The notes under the pieces are model-generated. The model did no database searches. It saw only the letters and a list, made by a program, of their open reading frames with translations, and was not told where the DNA came from. 64,000 bases of DNA from Streptosporangiaceae bacterium (lineage in GTDB: Bacteria; Actinomycetota; Actinomycetes; Streptosporangiales; Streptosporangiaceae), in the NCBI GenBank assembly GCA_025934375.1, contig JAICYD010000008.1:32975-96974 (forward strand). The letters are read 5' to 3'. Position 1 is the first letter of the stretch; each line of letters opens with the position of its first letter. Both the position numbers and the translations under genes were made by a program. This document shows positions 61,157-64,000 of the stretch, one piece after another.

Positions 61157-62068
61157 ATGCCGATTGACCTGGGCAGAGTGGGAATCTGGAGCCGTGAGCT
61201 GCGGTATCAGCCGGACGGCGGCGCCCGGGCGGCCGCCGCCGCCGAGCTCGAAGAGCTCGGGTACGCGGCCATCTTCATCCCGGATGCGGGCGGCGACGTG
61301 CTGGCCGCCGTCGAGCACCTGCTGGCCGCCACCCGCCGCGTGCCGGTGGTGACCGGAGTGCTGAATATATGGATGCACGACCCCGCGGACGTGGCCAGGG
61401 GGTGCGCCGGCCTGGTGGCCCGGTTCGGGCCGGCCCGGTTCCTGCTCGGGCTCGGGAACGGCCACGCGCCACTGGTGGAGAGCGTTACGCGGGAGCCGTA
61501 CGCCCGCCCGTATTCGAAGATGGTTCGGTACCTGGACGCGCTGGACACGGCCGTGCCCCCGACGCCGGCGGCCCAGCGGATGCTGGCCGCCCTCGGGCCC
61601 CGGATGCTGTCGCTGGCGCGCGAGCGCGCCGCCGCCGCGCATCCGTACCTGGTGCCACCGGAGCACACGGCCGCCGCCCGCCAGGCGCTGGGCCCCGCCA
61701 TCCTGCTCGCCCCGGAGCAGGCCGTGCTGCTGGACCGCGATCGGCGGCGCGGCCGGGAGCGGGCGCGGGCCTTCGTCGCCGACTACCTCGCCCTGCCCAA
61801 CTACGTGCGCAACCTGCGCCGCCTCGGCTTCACCGACGACGACCTCAGCGGTCCGCCCAGCGACCGGCTTACCGACGCGCTGGTCGCCCACGGGGACGAG
61901 GAGGCGATCGCGGCCCGGGTGCGCGCGCACCACGACGCGGGCGCCGACCACGTGTGCGTTTATGTGATCGGCGGCGCCGGCGAGGAGGGTCCCCCGGAGG
62001 CGCTCCCGCTGGAGGCCTGGCGTCAGCTGGCGCCGGCGCTGACGCGCGGGGCAGGACGCCGGAGCTGA
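61157..62068 (+). CDS. Probable F420-dependent LLM-class oxidoreductase (TIGR03620-like)
   Basis: 303 residues of the luciferase-like fold: VGIWSRELRY start, ELGYAAIFIPDAGGD, RVPVVTGVLNIWMHDP, RFGPARFLLGLGNGH and a C-terminal DAGADHVCVYVIG strand. These fit the TIGR03620 family of F420-dependent enzymes of actinobacteria. It is divergent from the importer and convergent with the cyclase-family gene. It probably carries out a redox step on the imported substrate. Confidence 0.85.
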   Translation: MPIDLGRVGIWSRELRYQPDGGARAAAAAELEELGYAAIFIPDAGGDVLAAVEHLLAATRRVPVVTGVLNIWMHDPADVARGCAGLVARFGPARFLLGLGNGHAPLVESVTREPYARPYSKMVRYLDALDTAVPPTPAAQRMLAALGPRMLSLARERAAAAHPYLVPPEHTAAARQALGPAILLAPEQAVLLDRDRRRGRERARAFVADYLALPNYVRNLRRLGFTDDDLSGPPSDRLTDALVAHGDEEAIAARVRAHHDAGADHVCVYVIGGAGEEGPPEALPLEAWRQLAPALTRGAGRRS

Positions 62069-62108
62069 CCGCCTGGACGGGCTGGTGATCCTATACGTTC
62101 GGGTCGCG

Positions 62109-63011
62109 TCAGCTCACGATGAGGGGATTGAGGTTCACCCCGTTGGCGCCCTCGACGGCGAGCAGGGACACCACGAGGGCGCCGGCCACCCGGGTACCCC
62201 GGCCGTGCCAGTCGCGCAGCGCCGCGAAGTCGCAGTTATCCAGCAGCAAGAGCCCGATTGCCCAGGTCAGGATGTGCGCGGAGGCATGCTCGGCCTTCGC
62301 CTGGGCGGAGTCGAGCATGTCCCAGGCCAGGATCGAGACCTGGTGCCGCGCCACCCAGCGAGCGCCATCGGCCGACAGCCCGCCGCCCGCGTCCTGCTCG
62401 CTTTCCGGGCCGCCGAGCGGATGCCCGCTCGCCGCCTCGAACCGGTCGCGGCCCATGTCCAGGCACAGGGCGTCGCCCGGCAGCAAGGCGATCCCGGCGC
62501 TGGCCAAGGCGGCGTCGATGTCGGCGCCGTCGACCGGGCGGTCCGCCCAGTCGGTGCCGCGAAACCGCGGGATGTCCACGTAGATGGCCCGGGTCACCAG
62601 CCCATGGGGCGCCAGGACGTCGGCCGAGCCCTGCTCAGGCTCCGTCACCGGCCGGCCGCCGTAGTACGTGCCGTCCACGGCGACGTGGTTCAGCGCGTCC
62701 AGGTGGGTGTTCCGCAGCCCGTGCGGGTTGAGGACGAGATGGTCCTGCCCCCATCCGGTGCCGTCCGGCGCCGGGGCGTACCACGTCTCGTGGTGGAAGC
62801 CTGGCCGGGCCGCGCTGGTGTTGTAGTCCCCGCCCAGCAGCGGGCGGGCGAGGCTCACCGAGTCGCCGGTCCGGATGCACCCGGCGGCCCGCGCCCGCGC
62901 GGCCGCGTCGATGAGGTTCGCGGTCCCCCGCCGGTCGTCCGCGCCGAACGGATGCGAGGCGGCCAGCGCCTTGATCCACTCCGGCATCGCCACGCGCGCC
63001 AGCTCGCTCAT
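62109..63011 (-). CDS. Cyclase-family (kynurenine-formamidase-like) hydrolase
   Basis: 300 residues. The metal-binding motif reads NTHLDALNHVAVDG, in place of the more usual HTGTHxDxPxH, within a family pattern of VSLARPLLGGDYN and LLPGDALCLDMGRDRF. It probably hydrolyses a cyclic amide, ester or lactone. I start at ATG 63011; a longer frame extends into the divergent promoter. CGTATAGCG, just upstream (63020-63028), resembles the local motif set. Confidence 0.85.
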   Translation of the reverse strand: MSELARVAMPEWIKALAASHPFGADDRRGTANLIDAAARARAAGCIRTGDSVSLARPLLGGDYNTSAARPGFHHETWYAPAPDGTGWGQDHLVLNPHGLRNTHLDALNHVAVDGTYYGGRPVTEPEQGSADVLAPHGLVTRAIYVDIPRFRGTDWADRPVDGADIDAALASAGIALLPGDALCLDMGRDRFEAASGHPLGGPESEQDAGGGLSADGARWVARHQVSILAWDMLDSAQAKAEHASAHILTWAIGLLLLDNCDFAALRDWHGRGTRVAGALVVSLLAVEGANGVNLNPLIVS

Positions 63012-63161
63012 TGCCGCATCGTATAGCGTCCACAGGCAGGTCACCAGATGGCCGCCATCCCCCGGCCACGGTAGCGGCAGCACGACGGAAGGTAAGCCGT
63101 GCTTGCTCTGGGCGATGCTGAGGGCAGCGCGCAGCGGCCTGATCCGGCTACGCTTGATAGC

Positions 63162-63842
63162 GTGAACAAGCAAGAACGCACCTATACGATCCTTCGTGAT
63201 CGGATAAACGCTGGCAACTTGGCGCCGCTAGAGCGGCTCAACATTGACGCGCTCGCCCGCGAGCTGGGTGTCAGCCCGATACCGGTCCGGGAGGCCTTGC
63301 GCCGCCTGGAGGCAGAAGGCTGGGTGCGCTTCACGCATAACCTGGGGGCTGTCGTATCGCCGGTCGATTCCACGTCCTGGGAGCAGGCGATGGTCGCGCT
63401 GGCCATCCTGGAGGGCGCGGCCAGCGCGGAGGCGCAGCGGAACCTGCGCAAGTCCGACCTGGCCCGGCTGCGCAAGATTGCCGTGGCGATGGAGGAAGCC
63501 GCCGCCCGCGCTGACCCGCTGCGGTTCAGCAAGCTGAACCGGTCATTGCACGCGACCATCATCTCCCGGTGCCCTAATACTTACCTGACTGACTTGCTTG
63601 AGCAGACGAACAACCGCCTCGACCGGCTCCGCTCGACCATGTTCGTCTACCTTCCGCATCGCTCCGGGGAGGCGCTGCAGGAGCACATCCGGCTGATCGA
63701 GTTGCTGGAGACCGGCACCAAGGAGGAGGTCGAGAGCTACGCCCGCTGGCACAAGCTGCGGACCGTGGAGGCCTACCGCGCCAACCACCAGGCAAACGAC
63801 CAGGCCGTCGCCACCGGCACCTCGGCGCCAGCGCGAACCTAG
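63162..63842 (+). CDS. GntR-family regulator with FCD domain
   Basis: 226 residues. The winged HTH is RTYTILRDRINAGNLAPLERLN and LARELGVSPIPVREALRRLEAEGWV. The FCD ligand domain of all-helical type carries metal-ligand-like residues in FSKLNRSLHATIISR and a late HIRLIELLE. I start at GTG 63162. It is placed between the cyclase-family gene and a possible acyl-CoA synthetase, and is the likely local regulator of the 48860-64000 module. Effectors of this class are usually carboxylic acids or sugar acids. CCTATACG (63181-63188) lies within its own coding start. Confidence 0.92.
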   Translation: MNKQERTYTILRDRINAGNLAPLERLNIDALARELGVSPIPVREALRRLEAEGWVRFTHNLGAVVSPVDSTSWEQAMVALAILEGAASAEAQRNLRKSDLARLRKIAVAMEEAAARADPLRFSKLNRSLHATIISRCPNTYLTDLLEQTNNRLDRLRSTMFVYLPHRSGEALQEHIRLIELLETGTKEEVESYARWHKLRTVEAYRANHQANDQAVATGTSAPART

Positions 63843-63881
63843 CCGCCCGGGGGCGGCCGACCCTCTCTGCCAGACTCGTGT

Positions 63882-63943
63882 GAGACAGGATGAACCTGTA
63901 AATATCAGTGCGTAATGCGCAAGCAGGGCGAGACAGGATCAAC
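63882..63943 (+). repeat. 14-bp direct repeats upstream of the last gene
   Basis: GAGACAGGATGAAC (63882-63895) and GAGACAGGATCAAC (63930-63943) differ at one base and are 48 bp apart start to start. They lie directly before the start at 63949 and may be regulator-binding half-sites. Confidence 0.6.
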
Positions 63944-63948
63944 TAGAC

Positions 63949-64000
63949 GTGACGATGACGATCGCAGACGTGGTCGCCGCCCGGACCGGGCATGATGGGA
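63949..64000 (+). CDS. Start of a gene, possibly AMP-dependent acyl-CoA synthetase (partial)
   Basis: GTG 63949 or ATG 63955 opens a frame reading MTIADVVAARTGHDG to the window edge. The short beginning is similar in style to AMP-binding acyl-CoA synthetases of actinobacteria, but 17 codons cannot prove this. The position after the GntR gene fits a catabolic cluster. Confidence 0.35.
   Translation, partial: MTMTIADVVAARTGHDG

Noticed and set aside
62091..62098. CCTATACG near 62091 as another operator of the CATATA set
   Set aside because: It lies between the convergent ends of the LLM and cyclase-family genes, where no promoter is expected. It may be a chance match.
1..64000. tRNA, rRNA, CRISPR, transposase or integrase genes
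   Set aside because: No tRNA cloverleaf, rRNA segment, CRISPR spacer array, DDE transposase or recombinase motif was noticed by eye. A covariance-model or HMM scan would be decisive and was not possible.

Overview
The window comes from a high-GC actinobacterium. GTG starts and 4-bp ATGA/GTGA gene overlaps are common. Several families seen mainly in filamentous actinomycetes are present: an XRE/DUF5753 regulator with a DUF397 partner and an RsbW-like ATPase (a WhiJ-type trio), a DUF574 methyltransferase, a SARP/AfsR-like regulator, and F420/LLM oxidoreductases. I cannot name the genus. No rRNA, tRNA, CRISPR array, integrase or transposase was recognised.

Layout. (1) 1-2100: the tail of an MmyB-type XRE regulator, a maleylpyruvate-isomerase-family protein, and a broken MNT/HEPN toxin-antitoxin pair. 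The MNT gene is frameshifted by a third copy of a 7-bp repeat, and the HEPN gene is cut off. (2) 2130-11939: a defence island. It holds an hsdM-hsdS-hsdR type I restriction operon headed by an HTH + degenerate N6-methylase + specificity-like fusion. This operon diverges, across two abutting palindromes, from a TIGR04141/DUF6119-type gene. (3) 11973-14201: the WhiJ-like trio plus a small CxCGF-repeat protein. (4) 14198-17098: a LacI regulator, the C-terminal half of a rhamnulokinase (pseudogene), and a dienelactone hydrolase. (5) 17488-24237: a giant SARP/cyclase/ATPase regulator carrying two 15-bp minisatellites, a kinase-fold protein and an MsnO8-type LLM oxidoreductase. (6) 24461-34100: a secreted esterase, two HAD phosphatases, an agmatinase next to a junction where two divergent genes (permease and XRE-cupin regulator) both lost their 5' ends, a DUF574 methyltransferase, and a kinase/class III aminotransferase pair resembling hydroxylysine kinase with phospholyase.

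(7) 34449-44884 is the most novel-looking region. It is a nine-gene, tightly coupled operon: GH15 glucoamylase-like enzyme, FAD-SLDH small subunit, two GMC flavoproteins with an Fe-S-type Cys triad, a VioB/RebD-type ferritin-like protein, a second FAD-SLDH small subunit, an IolE-like dehydratase, a second TIM-barrel isomerase, and a heme-binding-like barrel protein. My inference is intracellular oxidation of a glycoside or cyclitol (for example to a 3-keto sugar), followed by elimination or cleavage. (8) 44888-48772: a NarL-type two-component system divergent from a two-gene ABC exporter.

(9) 48860-64000: a catabolic module under a likely FCD-GntR regulator (63162-63842). It includes a MetE-like methyltransferase, EthD-like protein, carboxymuconolactone-decarboxylase-like protein, HIBADH-like dehydrogenase, SMP-30 lactonase, a triple SnoaL protein, an SDR, a sugar-type ABC importer with a fused double permease, an F420/LLM oxidoreductase, a cyclase-family hydrolase, and the start of what may be an acyl-CoA synthetase. 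AT-rich motifs with a CATATA/CGTATA core recur in the promoter regions of its transcription units and may define a local regulon.

Recurring structural themes are 15-bp tandem repeats encoding pentapeptides in at least four genes, an 81-bp intergenic element in two inverted copies, and long perfect hairpins acting as terminators.
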